64,000 nt of DNA from Salinimicrobium sp963709775 (GTDB lineage: Bacteria; Bacteroidota; Bacteroidia; Flavobacteriales; Flavobacteriaceae). The stretch is from the NCBI GenBank assembly GCA_963709775.1, contig CAVPXS010000009.1, positions 62,001 through 126,000 of the forward strand, written 5' to 3'. A program made the translations under genes and the position numbers. The notes under the pieces were generated by a model. The model ran no database searches. It saw nothing but the letters and a program-made list of their open reading frames with translations, and had not been told where the DNA came from. Below are positions 1 through 8,836 of this stretch, piece after piece (the first letter of the stretch is position 1; every line of letters begins with the position of its first letter).

Positions 1-43
1 CAAAAGTTAGAAAAAATGAGGCAGTAAGTATTAAAATGAAATC

Positions 44-1777
44 TTAAGATTTCATAAAACTGAAGTATTCCAGTAAAACTTCATCATTTACCTTCCTCGG
101 AGTAAAGATTTCAAGGACTTTTGGTTTTTCTGAGGTGTCAAAAAAGCCATTTAATTGCTGTTCTATTTCTTCGGAAGTTTTAGCTGAAGCATAATCAAAT
201 CCATGAAGATCACAAACAGGTTTCGCGTTGAGCTCATGAACCGTCTCAAAATAAGTATCAAAAGTTTCTGAATTTTTATCGCCCGGTAATATCCTGAAGA
301 TCCCTCCTCCCCGGTTATTCAGAATGATGATCCTGAAGTTCTTCGGAATGTAATTGTTCCAGAGCCCATTGCTGTCATAGAAAAAGCTGAGATCACCGGT
401 GACCATTAACACCGGTTCTTCTGAAATCATCGCAGCTCCCACCGAAGTAGAAATACTCCCATCAATCCCGCTGGTTCCCCGGTTACAATAGATCTTTAAA
501 CTCTCTTTCCACCTGAAGAGTTGCGCATACCTAATTGTAGAACTGTTCGCAAGCTGCACAATATAATTTTCCGGCACAGAAGGCACCACCAACTGCATCG
601 CTTTTAGATCTGAATATGGGATCCTCCCCATATAATCCTCATGCTTTTCTTTTCTCCTGCTTCTTACCTCCTGCCAGTATTCTGCATAATTGCTTTCTGA
701 AATTTCAGTAAGCGGAAAGAACTGGTTAAAGAAGGAATTTACTGAAGTTTCGAAGTGCTTGTTTAGGCAAAAGAAGGTGTTATATGCCTTTTTTGGATCC
801 ACATGCCAGTGCTGTTTCGGCTGATAATTGCGCAGAAAAGCTTTTATTTTTTTCGAGACTATCATTCCACCGAAAGTCAGAAGGATTTCGGGCTGCAGGT
901 TATCGAACAGCTGCTCCGGGTTATCATCTTTTTCGATTGGACCAATTATGGTATCAATACGCGTAAAGAATTTCTCCTGTTGCACGTTTGAAGTGGTTTC
1001 GGTAAAAACGATCACCGAAGGATCATTCGCCAGACGGTCAAGGAATTTTTGTTCCACCGAATTTGGTGGAGCCACACCAACAATGACCATTTTTCTTGCC
1101 GCTTTATTCCAAAGGTCGGCATAAGCCTGAAGTTGATTTTTAGAATAAGTTCTCTCAATGATTTCCGGCAAGATCTGAATTGGATTTACCTCCACGTCCT
1201 CGACTGTACCATATAACGGCTCGTAAAATGGAACATTGATATGCACGGGACCTTTCTCTTCTATAGCTTTATTCAGCGCCAGATTGATCTCCCGCTCGTT
1301 GTGCTTTCGACTTTCGAATTGTTTCTGCTGAAGTTTTTTATCGGTTGCTTCATTTTCCAGTACTAATTCTGAATGAAGATTGGCCGAATACAAAATATGG
1401 TTCTCAAAAATGTTCTTTTGGCGAATGGTTTGTCCGTCACCAATATCGATACGTTCTACAGGCCTGTCGGCAGAGATCACTACCAGCGGAACATCGCTGT
1501 AAAAAGCCTCAGCCACCGCCGGATAATAGTTAAGCAATGCAGAGCCCGAGGTGCAGACCACAGCCACAGGTTTTTGAAGCTGTTGTGCCATTCCTATAGC
1601 AACGAATGCAGCACAACGTTCATCTACAACACTGTAAGTTTTAATATTGGGATGATATGCAAACCCGGTGGTTAATGGCGCATTTCTGGAGCCGGGAGAG
1701 ATCACCACGTGGTGGATTCCCTTGGCTTCACAAAGGGCAACTATAGATCTCGCAACAGGTATTTTTGGGTATTTCAA
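44..1777 (-). CDS. menD: 2-succinyl-5-enolpyruvyl-6-hydroxy-3-cyclohexene-1-carboxylate synthase
   Basis: A thiamine-diphosphate enzyme of menaquinone synthesis that joins isochorismate and 2-oxoglutarate to give SEPHCHC; cytoplasmic. The 577-residue length is normal for MenD. Visible marks are the N-terminal ISPGSRNAPL motif near residue 26, the TSGSALLNYYPAVAEA segment with the family's catalytic glutamate, and the C-terminal ThDP-binding motif running from GDLSFF to ILNN. The ATG at 1777 gives the usual short N-terminus before the ISPGSRN block. It lies downstream of menF on the same strand, separated by a long hairpin repeat. The frame is intact, in contrast to the two genes upstream. Confidence 0.96.
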   Translation of the reverse strand: MKYPKIPVARSIVALCEAKGIHHVVISPGSRNAPLTTGFAYHPNIKTYSVVDERCAAFVAIGMAQQLQKPVAVVCTSGSALLNYYPAVAEAFYSDVPLVVISADRPVERIDIGDGQTIRQKNIFENHILYSANLHSELVLENEATDKKLQQKQFESRKHNEREINLALNKAIEEKGPVHINVPFYEPLYGTVEDVEVNPIQILPEIIERTYSKNQLQAYADLWNKAARKMVIVGVAPPNSVEQKFLDRLANDPSVIVFTETTSNVQQEKFFTRIDTIIGPIEKDDNPEQLFDNLQPEILLTFGGMIVSKKIKAFLRNYQPKQHWHVDPKKAYNTFFCLNKHFETSVNSFFNQFFPLTEISESNYAEYWQEVRSRRKEKHEDYMGRIPYSDLKAMQLVVPSVPENYIVQLANSSTIRYAQLFRWKESLKIYCNRGTSGIDGSISTSVGAAMISEEPVLMVTGDLSFFYDSNGLWNNYIPKNFRIIILNNRGGGIFRILPGDKNSETFDTYFETVHELNAKPVCDLHGFDYASAKTSEEIEQQLNGFFDTSEKPKVLEIFTPRKVNDEVLLEYFSFMKS

Positions 1778-1792
1778 AATTTATCTTTTTGG

Positions 1793-1830
1793 AGACCTAA
1801 CAGTCCCGAAGCTTCGGGGCTGTTAGGTCT
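1793..1830. repeat. 38-nt palindromic repeat between menF and menD
   Basis: Two 19-nt arms (first arm AGACCTAACAGTCCCGAAG) meet with no loop and pair with one G-T-type mismatch. The element lies 14 nt after the menF stop and 15 nt before the menD start. I recall AGACCTAACAG...CTGTTAGGTCT palindromes between genes in other Flavobacteria, so this is probably a REP-like dispersed element. No T-tract follows the arm in the reading direction, so it is not a classical terminator. Confidence 0.8.
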
Positions 1831-1844
1831 GGTAAAACTTTTAT

Positions 1845-3009
1845 TTACTTCAACAGCACTTTCTTCATCGTCTCCGCTTTATTCACCGTTTCCTCCCATT
1901 CATCTTCGGGAACTGAGTCTTTGGTGATACCGCCTCCCACAAAAAGTACAGCCTTGCCATCCTCTATTTTCATACATCGAAGATTTACATAAAGACCGGT
2001 TTCTTTTTTCACAGCCCGGTATGCAAGATTCTCCACATTTCTCCTGGTCGTGATCGCTGCACATTTTTTTGAAGATTCAGTTCTCCAAGAAATCCGGTGT
2101 AGAATTCTCGGTCATAATTTTCTTCTGCAAGTATGAATTTTTTTGCCTTTCCCTTCGGAAGTCCGCATACCGCTGGTGTTGGATGCAGGGCAGAGATTAT
2201 TTCTTTTATATCCGGTTGAGATTTGCGGAATCTGTACTGGTAATTTTCCGGATAATATCCGTTCGCAGATGTAGCAGATTCCCTGCCTTTGCTGTATAAG
2301 GATCTGATGATTTCTCAGATCTCCCACACCTGAAGATTTTCAGGTTGTCTACAATAGAATCAGTCACAAATTGCTGCTCTTTTTGCTCTTTTTGCCCCCA
2401 CTCCACATCCATAGTTCCAGCGTACTTCTGTGTACCGGCGAGAGCCATGGTTTTAAACCGGGTGCCTTCAATTTTTAGTAGCGTCTCAGGCGTGGCGCCT
2501 AGCCAGCAGCCGACTTTTGGATGATACCAGCAGTACACAAAGGCTGTTGGATAGGCTTTCAGCAGTTCTTTGAAGAGCTTCAAAGGATTCGGATCATCCA
2601 ATTCCACTTCTTCCTTTCGGGAAAGCACCACCTTCTCCATTTCCCCTGCTTTTAAAGCTGAAACCGCTTTTCTTACCAGCTCAATATGAGCCGACTTTTT
2701 TTCTTCCGGAATTTCCCCTTTTTGAGAGGTAACAGTAGCCGAAGATTCATCAGCAATTACCTGCTCAAAAGTGACTTTTTCAGAAGCACTTTCAGGAATA
2801 AAGAATGGTTTCACCTGAGGTGTCAAAAGGGGCAAAAACAAAGCCGCTTTCCGTAAAATCTTTGATGAATGTTTAGCTTATCATCCTCTTGAAGAAATGC
2901 CGAAACTTCACCTCTATTTCCTGTAAGAATCGGCTTGCGATATGCCACAAAAGGTAACTCGGAAGATAAATGCTCCTGTAGCCTGGTAAAAATATTCAGC
3001 TTCAGGCAT
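1845..3009 (-). pseudogene. menF: isochorismate synthase, broken by about six frameshifts
   Basis: Chorismate-binding enzyme that converts chorismate to isochorismate, the entry step to menaquinone. Conserved pieces appear in order but in changing frames: SELPFVAYRKP, FTESGFVFAPF, AGNLLHLRTDI, SGKLPVQ, SALHPTPAVCGLPK, YDREFYTGFLGELN and the C-terminal VGGGIT block. Shifts fall near 2996, 2857, 2800, 2255, 2225 and 2065. Most are repaired by removing one base from a short A or T run; the one at 2065 (an A7 run) instead needs one base added. The ATG at 3009 overlaps the thioesterase stop. Protein sequence between the shifts looks undamaged and menD is intact, so assembly error is more likely than gene decay, but a true pseudogene cannot be excluded from one sequence. 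Confidence 0.85.
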
Positions 3010-3431
3010 TGTCTTTCTTTTTGGGAAGGGTAATGGTGGTGAGTTTTACTATGGAGATCAAGATTATCAGCTTCATCTGTGATCCTTATGTTCCAGAGTT
3101 GGGTCGTGCGACCTTTATGAAGATAAGTGGCTTTCGCATAAACAAAACCTTCAGAAATGCTTTTTATATGGTTGGCAGAAATTTCAATTCCGCGCACGTA
3201 ATAATCATCGGTATTTAAAAAAACAAAGCTGGCCATACTGCCTACAGTCTCCGCCAAAGCAACGGTCGCTCCACCATGCAGAACTCCGTCGGGTTGATGA
3301 ACCTTTGGAGTGACGGGCATTTTCGCGATAAGATAATCATCCCCAACTTCAGAAACCTCGATATCAAGAGTTTCCATAAGGGTGTTTTTGCATATCTTTT
3401 TCAACAGCGCGTGAGTTTCCTCTTTGGTCAT
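3002..3431 (-). pseudogene. PaaI-type hotdog thioesterase with a C-terminal frameshift
   Basis: A hotdog-fold acyl-CoA thioesterase of about 142 residues. The motif GVLHGGATVALAETVGS carries the HGG and the glutamate typical of PaaI/MenI enzymes. Its place directly before menF and menD suggests it hydrolyses DHNA-CoA in menaquinone synthesis (inference). The frame is lost near 3045: removing one A from an AAAA run restores the expected ending SKLTTITLPKKKDNA and a TGA at 3002-3004, overlapping the menF start. The ATG at 3431 is preferred to an in-frame GTG further upstream because it gives the usual N-terminus (MTKEE). Confidence 0.8.
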
Positions 3432-3449
3432 AGCAAATAGATTGGTTTC

Positions 3450-3465
3450 TTTGTAAAAGTACAAA
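3450..3465. promoter_or_regulatory. palindrome in the divergent thioesterase/hydrolase promoter region
   Basis: TTTGTA and TACAAA arms flank an AAAG spacer inside the 47-bp gap between two divergent starts (3431 minus, 3479 plus). It could be a shared operator, or overlapping TTTG promoter boxes. No regulator can be assigned. Confidence 0.35.
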
Positions 3466-3478
3466 ACCACCCGATAAT

Positions 3479-4114
3479 ATGAATGAAAAGCAGGTTTCTT
3501 ATCGCTCCACCAATACTTATAGCACGTTAAATGAACTCACAGATAAAACTGAAAATGTGTGGGTGGTTTTCCACGGGATCGATTATTTGAGCCGTTATTT
3601 TCTGAAATACTTCCGCCACCTCAACCAGGAAAAGAATTATATCATCGCCCCACAAGCACCTTCGAAATACTACCTCAACGGGAAATATGAACACGTGGGC
3701 GCCTCCTGGGCTACACGGGAAAATACCCAACAGGAAGTTGAGAATGTAATCGCATACCTGGACGCTATCTATGAAAATGAAGATCTCAAAAGTGCCAAAA
3801 ATTTAATCTTCTTCGGATATTCCCAGGGAGTTTCTGTTGCTACCAGATGGCTTGCCCAAAGAAAAATTCAGGCGACTCAGCTCATCCTTAATTCCGGCAG
3901 GATCCCGAAAGAATTAGCACCTGCAGATTTTACCTTTTTTGAAGGGAAAGTCAGTTTCATTTATGGTGAAGATGATCCTTTTGTAAATAAGGAATTCTTG
4001 GAGCAGGAAGAAAAAAGGATCCGGGAACTTTTTCCAAAGAACCTGAAATTTATTCCTTTTGATGGAGGGCATGAGGTGAACAAAGAGGTCATTTTAAAGC
4101 TGGCGGGGGAATAA
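3479..4114 (+). CDS. alpha/beta hydrolase, carboxylesterase/phospholipase-like
   Basis: A 211-residue cytoplasmic serine hydrolase without a signal peptide. The nucleophile elbow GYSQG is near residue 118, an acid candidate lies in YGEDDPF and the histidine in DGGHE near the C-terminus. This order fits the small phospholipase/carboxylesterase family. The substrate is unknown. It diverges from the thioesterase gene, and this pairing with menaquinone genes may be incidental. Intact frame; ATG start at 3479. Confidence 0.85.
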   Translation: MNEKQVSYRSTNTYSTLNELTDKTENVWVVFHGIDYLSRYFLKYFRHLNQEKNYIIAPQAPSKYYLNGKYEHVGASWATRENTQQEVENVIAYLDAIYENEDLKSAKNLIFFGYSQGVSVATRWLAQRKIQATQLILNSGRIPKELAPADFTFFEGKVSFIYGEDDPFVNKEFLEQEEKRIRELFPKNLKFIPFDGGHEVNKEVILKLAGE

Positions 4115-4160
4115 GATTAATAGAAGATTATGCAGCAATTTTAGCCTTGGCGAATGTGTT

Positions 4161-4478
4161 TCACTTGGATCTCTTAATTTTAGTAGGATTTTGACGAGTA
4201 TCAAATACGTCGGCAATTTTTATCCATCTATTTTCCCGATCAACTGAGTAAATTATTTTATAATTCTTAAATATGAGATAGCGGTAGGCAATTCTTCTGT
4301 TTTTGAGAAGATTCTCTTCCTGGCCAAGAAAGGGTTCATTTATAAGTCTGTCAGGTTCTTTAATAATACCCCGAACCAACTTGGTTGCTACACTTTTACT
4401 CGCTTTTTCCTGATAATACTCAAAAATTGATTCGAGCTGTTTTTCTGCAAACTCAGACCAAATTATCTCTAAATTCAT
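4161..4478 (-). CDS. ParE/RelE-superfamily toxin
   Basis: A 105-residue protein with the plasmid-stabilisation/RelE-like fold pattern: an N-terminal WSEFAEKQLESIFEYY helix, a basic middle (KNRRIAYRYLIFKNYKIIYSVD) and the terminal VFDTRQNP that is typical of ParE-type toxins. Its ATG follows the stop of the upstream antitoxin gene with no gap. The toxin probably targets gyrase or ribosome-bound mRNA; which one cannot be told from sequence. Confidence 0.85.
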   Translation of the reverse strand: MNLEIIWSEFAEKQLESIFEYYQEKASKSVATKLVRGIIKEPDRLINEPFLGQEENLLKNRRIAYRYLIFKNYKIIYSVDRENRWIKIADVFDTRQNPTKIKRSK

Positions 4479-4712
4479 TCATTCAAATTTAGATAATAAT
4501 TCAGAGGATTTTTTGAATCTATTGTTCTCAAAATCAGCTTCAGAGAGGTCTATTCGCTTATTCAGTTCTTTTTTAGTCATTGGTTTGGCTGCTTCACCAA
4601 TGTCGTTGTTCTTTTCCTCTTGTAAAAGCTTTTCCAATCGGAATACTGCGTCCTCACTTTTAAGCTTTAAAAACTCCTGAATAAATTCTATTTTTCTTGT
4701 TTGCAGGTCCAT
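4479..4712 (-). CDS. putative antitoxin of the ParE/RelE-type pair
   Basis: A 77-residue, highly charged protein, likely helical, directly upstream of the toxin gene (TGA immediately followed by the toxin ATG). The stretch TKKELNKRIDLSEADF resembles antitoxins commonly paired with such toxins in Bacteroidota. No clear DNA-binding domain was recognised. The assignment rests mainly on size and position. Confidence 0.7.
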   Translation of the reverse strand: MDLQTRKIEFIQEFLKLKSEDAVFRLEKLLQEEKNNDIGEAAKPMTKKELNKRIDLSEADFENNRFKKSSELLSKFE

Positions 4713-5040
4713 AAGAACAACTTTTATTCAAAAATACGAATACTAATTTAATTTAGGATTTTCTGAAAAGCGTCTCTCCTTTTTTTATAGATTTTTAAAT
4801 ATCCTTGAGCGCATCTTGAAGGCTACTGTGTCGAAAAAATAATCTTAAATATAATGTTGGCGCGGATTTGAAATCCGTGCCGCTGCCTCCATCCCCACCC
4901 CGACCTTCGGCCACCCCTCCGCCGGAGGGGACAAATCAGAAGAATATTTTATAAAAAGGTAAAGCGTCATCCTGAACTTGTTTCAGGATCAAAGAGAAGC
5001 TGAACCAAGTTCAACTTGACGTGCTGAAAAACACTGAAAC
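4713..5040. other. intergenic region with dispersed repeats
   Basis: No gene is supported here. It holds a GC-rich repeat at about 4886-4931 of the CCCCACCCCGACCTTCGG type, found at several other places in the window, and a short hairpin repeat at 4966-4990 with arms ATCCTGAA and TTCAGGAT around a CTTGT loop. I recall that latter repeat as common in bacterial intergenic DNA. Confidence 0.7.
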
Positions 5041-5068
5041 AAAAAAAGCGCTGCCAATCGGCAGCGCT
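5041..5068 (-). terminator. rho-independent terminator of dnaK
   Basis: Arms AGCGCTGCC and GGCAGCGCT with an AATC loop, followed on the minus strand by a seven-base T run. It lies about 50 nt beyond the dnaK stop. Another GC-rich repeat copy (5081-5118) sits between the stop and this hairpin. Confidence 0.85.
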
Positions 5069-5118
5069 CTTATATTCATCCCATTCCTCCCCTTATTAAG
5101 GGGAGGCCGGGAGGGGTC

Positions 5119-7059
5119 TTATTTTACTTCTTCGAAGTCAACGTCTTCTACATCGTCACCTTGCTTGGAGTCACCTCCGGCTTGTTGCCCTCCGGCCTGC
5201 TGACCGTTTTGAGCTCCAGGTCCACCTTGTGGCCCACCTGGTTGTCCGCCTTGCTCGGCTTGTGCTTTGTACATTTCTTCAGAAGCTACTTTCCACGCCT
5301 CATTGATCTTATCTAATGCCGGCTGAATTGTATCTATTTCTTTTGTCTCGTAAGCTTTCTTCAGTTCTTCCAAAGCGTCTTCAATTGGCTTCTTCTTATC
5401 GTCAGAAAGTTTATCACCAAATTCTTTCAGTTGCTTTTCAGTCTGGAAGATCATAGCATCAGCTTCATTAAGCTTATCTACTTTTTCTTTGGCTTGTTTA
5501 TCAGTTTCAGCATTCGCTTCAGCTTCCTGCTTCATCTTTTGGATCTCTTCTTCAGTAAGTCCGGAAGAAGCCTCGATTCGGATATCCTGAGATTTACCGG
5601 TAGCTTTATCTGTAGCGCTTACTTTGATGATACCGTTGGCATCGATGTCAAAGGTCACTTCAATTTGAGGTGTTCCTCTTGGTGCTGGCGGAATTCCGTC
5701 AAGGTGGAATCTACCAATTGTCTTGTTATCGGTCGCCATTGGGCGCTCTCCCTGTAACACGTGGATCTCAACAGATGGCTGATTATCGGCCGCAGTAGAG
5801 AATACCTGTGATTTCTTGGTAGGAATAGTTGTGTTAGACTCAATTAACTTGGTCATCACACCACCCATAGTTTCAATACCAAGAGAAAGCGGAGTAACAT
5901 CAAGAAGCAATACATCTTTTACATCTCCGGTAAGTACACCACCCTGGATCGCAGCACCAATTGCCACAACCTCATCAGGGTTCACACCTTTAGATGGTTT
6001 CTTTCCGAAGAACTTCTCAACTTCTTCCTGTATCTTAGGGATACGGGTTGATCCACCAACAAGAATTACCTCGTCAATATCACTTTTTGAAAGACCTGCA
6101 TCGCTAAGTGCTTTTTGCACAGGATCCATAGAACGCTTCACCAAAGTGTCGGCTAATTGTTCAAATTTTGATCTTGTCAAAGTCTCAACCAAGTGCTTTG
6201 GTCCACTTGAAGTAGCGGTAACATATGGCAGGTTGATCTCAGTTTGAGAAGAAGAGGAAAGCTCGATTTTAGCTTTTTCAGCAGCTTCCTTCAAACGCTG
6301 AAGTGCCATTGGATCTTTTCTCAAGTCAATATCTTCAGCCTTCTGGAAAGTATCTGCAAGCCAGTCGATGATCACCTCATCAAAATCGTCACCCCCAAGG
6401 TGAGTATCACCATTTGTAGAAAGTACTTCAAATACTCCGTCTCCTAATTCAAGGATAGAGATATCGAATGTACCACCACCAAGGTCATAAACCGCGATCT
6501 TCTGGTCCTGAGACTTCTTATCAAGTCCATAAGCCAATGCAGCTGCAGTTGGTTCGTTAATGATCCTTCTCACTTTAAGACCTGCGATCTCACCGGCCTC
6601 TTTTGTAGCCTGACGCTGAGAGTCATTAAAGTATGCAGGTACGGTAATTACCGCTTCGGTCACATCCTGTCCAAGATAATCTTCGGCGGTTTTCTTCATT
6701 TTCTGAAGCACCATCGCAGAAAGTTCCTGTGGAGTATACTTACGTCCGTCGATCTCAACTCTCGGCGTATCATTATCCCCTTTTACTACTTTATAAGGAA
6801 CTCTTCCTGCTTCTTTAGAAACTTCGGAATATTTATTTCCCATAAACCTCTTGATAGAGGAAATAGTTTTTGTTGGGTTTGTTACAGCCTGACGTTTTGC
6901 AGGATCCCCTACTTTTATTTCGCCTCCTTCAACAAAAGCGATAACAGAAGGAGTAGTTCTTTTTCCTTCGGCATTAGGAATTACCGTTGGCTCGTTACCT
7001 TCCATTACGGCAACACAAGAGTTGGTAGTACCTAAGTCGATTCCAATTATTTTACTCAT
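5119..7059 (-). CDS. dnaK: molecular chaperone DnaK (Hsp70)
   Basis: ATP-dependent chaperone of 646 residues. The nucleotide-binding domain starts with GIDLGTTNSCVAVMEG and contains EPTAAALAYGLD and DLGGGTFDIS. The substrate-binding domain begins after about residue 385 (DVTPLSLGIET). The tail is G/Q-rich and ends in the acidic DDVEDVDFEEVK. The frame is intact and the length normal. It is transcribed alone; neither grpE nor dnaJ is nearby. The upstream region holds an 8-bp inverted repeat and a TGTCA-type palindrome rather than a CIRCE element. Confidence 0.99.
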   Translation of the reverse strand: MSKIIGIDLGTTNSCVAVMEGNEPTVIPNAEGKRTTPSVIAFVEGGEIKVGDPAKRQAVTNPTKTISSIKRFMGNKYSEVSKEAGRVPYKVVKGDNDTPRVEIDGRKYTPQELSAMVLQKMKKTAEDYLGQDVTEAVITVPAYFNDSQRQATKEAGEIAGLKVRRIINEPTAAALAYGLDKKSQDQKIAVYDLGGGTFDISILELGDGVFEVLSTNGDTHLGGDDFDEVIIDWLADTFQKAEDIDLRKDPMALQRLKEAAEKAKIELSSSSQTEINLPYVTATSSGPKHLVETLTRSKFEQLADTLVKRSMDPVQKALSDAGLSKSDIDEVILVGGSTRIPKIQEEVEKFFGKKPSKGVNPDEVVAIGAAIQGGVLTGDVKDVLLLDVTPLSLGIETMGGVMTKLIESNTTIPTKKSQVFSTAADNQPSVEIHVLQGERPMATDNKTIGRFHLDGIPPAPRGTPQIEVTFDIDANGIIKVSATDKATGKSQDIRIEASSGLTEEEIQKMKQEAEANAETDKQAKEKVDKLNEADAMIFQTEKQLKEFGDKLSDDKKKPIEDALEELKKAYETKEIDTIQPALDKINEAWKVASEEMYKAQAEQGGQPGGPQGGPGAQNGQQAGGQQAGGDSKQGDDVEDVDFEEVK

Positions 7060-7067
7060 AATTCTAT

Positions 7068-7106
7068 AGGTTGTTATTTATTATTTCTGAATTTTTTCAA
7101 CAACCT
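7068..7106 (-). promoter_or_regulatory. inverted repeat in the dnaK leader
   Basis: Perfect 8-bp arms AGGTTGTT and AACAACCT, separated by 23 nt, start 8 nt upstream of the dnaK ATG. In the mRNA this could form a hairpin close to the start codon. A role in heat-shock control is possible but not shown. Confidence 0.45.
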
Positions 7107-7140
7107 CTTAAAGTCAATCTTTATGCCAGCAGAAATTATA

Positions 7141-7165
7141 TGACAGGATGTCATTTTTGACACCT
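7141..7165 (-). promoter_or_regulatory. TGTCA-type palindrome upstream of dnaK
   Basis: TGTCA-TTTT-TGACA at 7149-7162, with a further TGACA half-site at 7141-7145. It lies about 80-105 nt before the dnaK start and could be an operator. The same core recurs elsewhere in the window, including inside genes, so it may instead be a general repeat. Confidence 0.4.
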
Positions 7166-7229
7166 AAACAATGAATTTCCCTACCTTTTTTGTCAATTAG
7201 ATTTATTCTATTTTTCCTGAAGGGATTAT

Positions 7230-7237
7230 TACCTTTG
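7230..7237 (+). promoter_or_regulatory. Bacteroidota -7 box for the serine dehydratase gene
   Basis: TACCTTTG matches the TAnnTTTG consensus and lies 17 nt before the ATG at 7255. No convincing -33 TTTG was found at the right spacing. Confidence 0.45.
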
Positions 7238-7254
7238 CCGGCTAAAGTTTGAGA

Positions 7255-8679
7255 ATGGAAAGTATCAGCGTTTTTGACATGCTTAAAATAGGAGTTGGTC
7301 CTTCCAGCTCCCACACCCTTGGTCCATGGAGGGCCGGCGAAAGATGGATCGTGGAATTGAAAGAAGCCGGAAGATTTGATCTGGTTGAGAAGATTACGAT
7401 CAACCTTTATGGTTCTCTTTCCCTTACCGGAAAAGGACACGCTACAGATTTGGCGTCTGTACTGGGATTATTAGGTTACGATCCTGTTACTGTCCCAGTT
7501 GAAAACATTGATCCCGAGATCAATAATATCAAAACATTTGGCCGGCTTAACCTTAACGGGGAGCGCAGCATTGATTTCGATCTCGAAAACGATATCGTCT
7601 TCAATAAAAAATTCCTGCCTTTCCATCCCAACGGAATGAAATTTACTGCGCTGCTTTCTTCCGGCAAAACCACCTCCTCCACCTTTTATTCTATTGGCGG
7701 CGGATTTGTAGTTAAGGAAGAACGCAAAAATGCCAAAAAACAACTTCAGAAGTTTAAACACTTTCCTTTTCCTATTGTAAAAGGAACAGACCTGGCCGCT
7801 TTTTGTAAACAGGAGAATAAAAAGATTTCTGAAATAGTCTACGAAAACGAAAAGTCACTGCGAACTGAAGCTGAAATAGATGCCGGATTAAAGGCTGTGT
7901 GGGACGTAATGCTTGAATCCATGTATTTAGGCTGTCATACCGAAGGCACTCTACCCGGTGGTTTGAATGTACGCCGAAGGGCTCCAGATTCTCACAAGAA
8001 ACTTATTGGAGATCTTAATTACGATTCACCCGAAGAATGGATCGAAGCCATTCGTAAAACTGAAGTAAAGTTCCGCTCAATTTTAAAATGGGTAAGCTGC
8101 TTTGCTTTAGGAGTGAATGAAGTGAATGCTTCTTTAGGTCGTGTCGTAACAGCCCCAACAAATGGAAGCGCCGGAGTAATCCCCGCAGTTCTGATGTACT
8201 ATCTCACCATTGAAAATCACGATGCCGGATTTGAAAAGATCAAGCAGTTCCTTTTGGTAGCCGGAGAAATTGGCAGCCTCTTCAAGAAAGGAGCGACAAT
8301 TTCGGCCGCTATGGGTGGTTGTCAGGCAGAGATCGGGGTCTCCTCCTCCATGGCCGCCGGTGCTTTGACTGAAGTCATGGGCGGTACTCCCGAACAGGTT
8401 ATGATGGCAGCCGAAATAGCCATGGAACACCACCTCGGCCTCACCTGCGACCCCATCGCCGGTCTAGTACAAATTCCTTGTATCGAAAGAAACTCCATGG
8501 GCGCCATTAAGGCCATCAACGCCGCAGAAATGGCCATGGACGCCGATTCCATTCACGCTAAAGTTCCTCTTGATAAGGTAATCGAAACAATGTGGGAGAC
8601 AGCGAAAGACATGAACTCGAAATACAAAGAAACCTCAGAAGGCGGATTGGCAGTGAGGGTGAGTTTGAGTGACTGTTAG
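7255..8679 (+). CDS. sdaA: L-serine ammonia-lyase (single-chain, iron-sulfur type)
   Basis: Deaminates serine to pyruvate and ammonia in the cytoplasm. The 474-residue protein fuses the beta domain (GVGPSSSHTLGPWRAGE near residue 14) to the alpha domain (TNGSAGVIPAVL; MGGCQAEIGVSSSMAAGAL; ERNSMGAIKAI). The conserved cysteines GGCQAE, CDPIAG and the terminal SLSDC, expected to ligate or cap the 4Fe-4S cluster, are present. The ATG at 7255 is chosen over a TTG two codons earlier. It diverges from dnaK, and a heptameric repeat array begins 4 nt after its stop. Confidence 0.96.
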   Translation: MESISVFDMLKIGVGPSSSHTLGPWRAGERWIVELKEAGRFDLVEKITINLYGSLSLTGKGHATDLASVLGLLGYDPVTVPVENIDPEINNIKTFGRLNLNGERSIDFDLENDIVFNKKFLPFHPNGMKFTALLSSGKTTSSTFYSIGGGFVVKEERKNAKKQLQKFKHFPFPIVKGTDLAAFCKQENKKISEIVYENEKSLRTEAEIDAGLKAVWDVMLESMYLGCHTEGTLPGGLNVRRRAPDSHKKLIGDLNYDSPEEWIEAIRKTEVKFRSILKWVSCFALGVNEVNASLGRVVTAPTNGSAGVIPAVLMYYLTIENHDAGFEKIKQFLLVAGEIGSLFKKGATISAAMGGCQAEIGVSSSMAAGALTEVMGGTPEQVMMAAEIAMEHHLGLTCDPIAGLVQIPCIERNSMGAIKAINAAEMAMDADSIHAKVPLDKVIETMWETAKDMNSKYKETSEGGLAVRVSLSDC

Positions 8680-8683
8680 AATA

Positions 8684-8718
8684 GATATGAGATCTTAGTA
8701 TTGAGTATTGAGATTTGA
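8684..8718. repeat. degenerate 7-bp tandem array after sdaA
   Basis: Five consecutive heptads, including two identical GTATTGA units, start 4 nt after the sdaA stop codon. Related arrays occur at eight other places in this window. Confidence 0.65.
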
Positions 8719-8836
8719 ACCTCCCCGCCCTCCGGGCACCCCTCCTTAAAATAAGGAGGGGAACACTTTGAAGTCGAAATCGACTTCCCTGCCTGAGGGC
8801 AGGTGCTGGGGTTAACATTTACTCACAATATATCAT

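Noticed and set aside
2112..2327. Minus-strand open frame inside menF
   Set aside because: It contains SGKLPVQ in the frame expected for part of MenF, so it is a frameshifted piece of that gene, not a separate one.
2823..3470. Apparent fusion of a thioesterase with an isochorismate synthase N-terminus
   Set aside because: The expected thioesterase ending and stop appear in the next frame, so the fusion results from one extra base.
4479..4712. Phd/YefM-type antitoxin assignment
   Set aside because: The characteristic N-terminal fold of that family was not recognisable, so only a general antitoxin call is made.
5431..6447. Long open frames on the plus strand opposite dnaK
   Set aside because: They are complementary-strand shadows of dnaK, with no family resemblance and biased codons.
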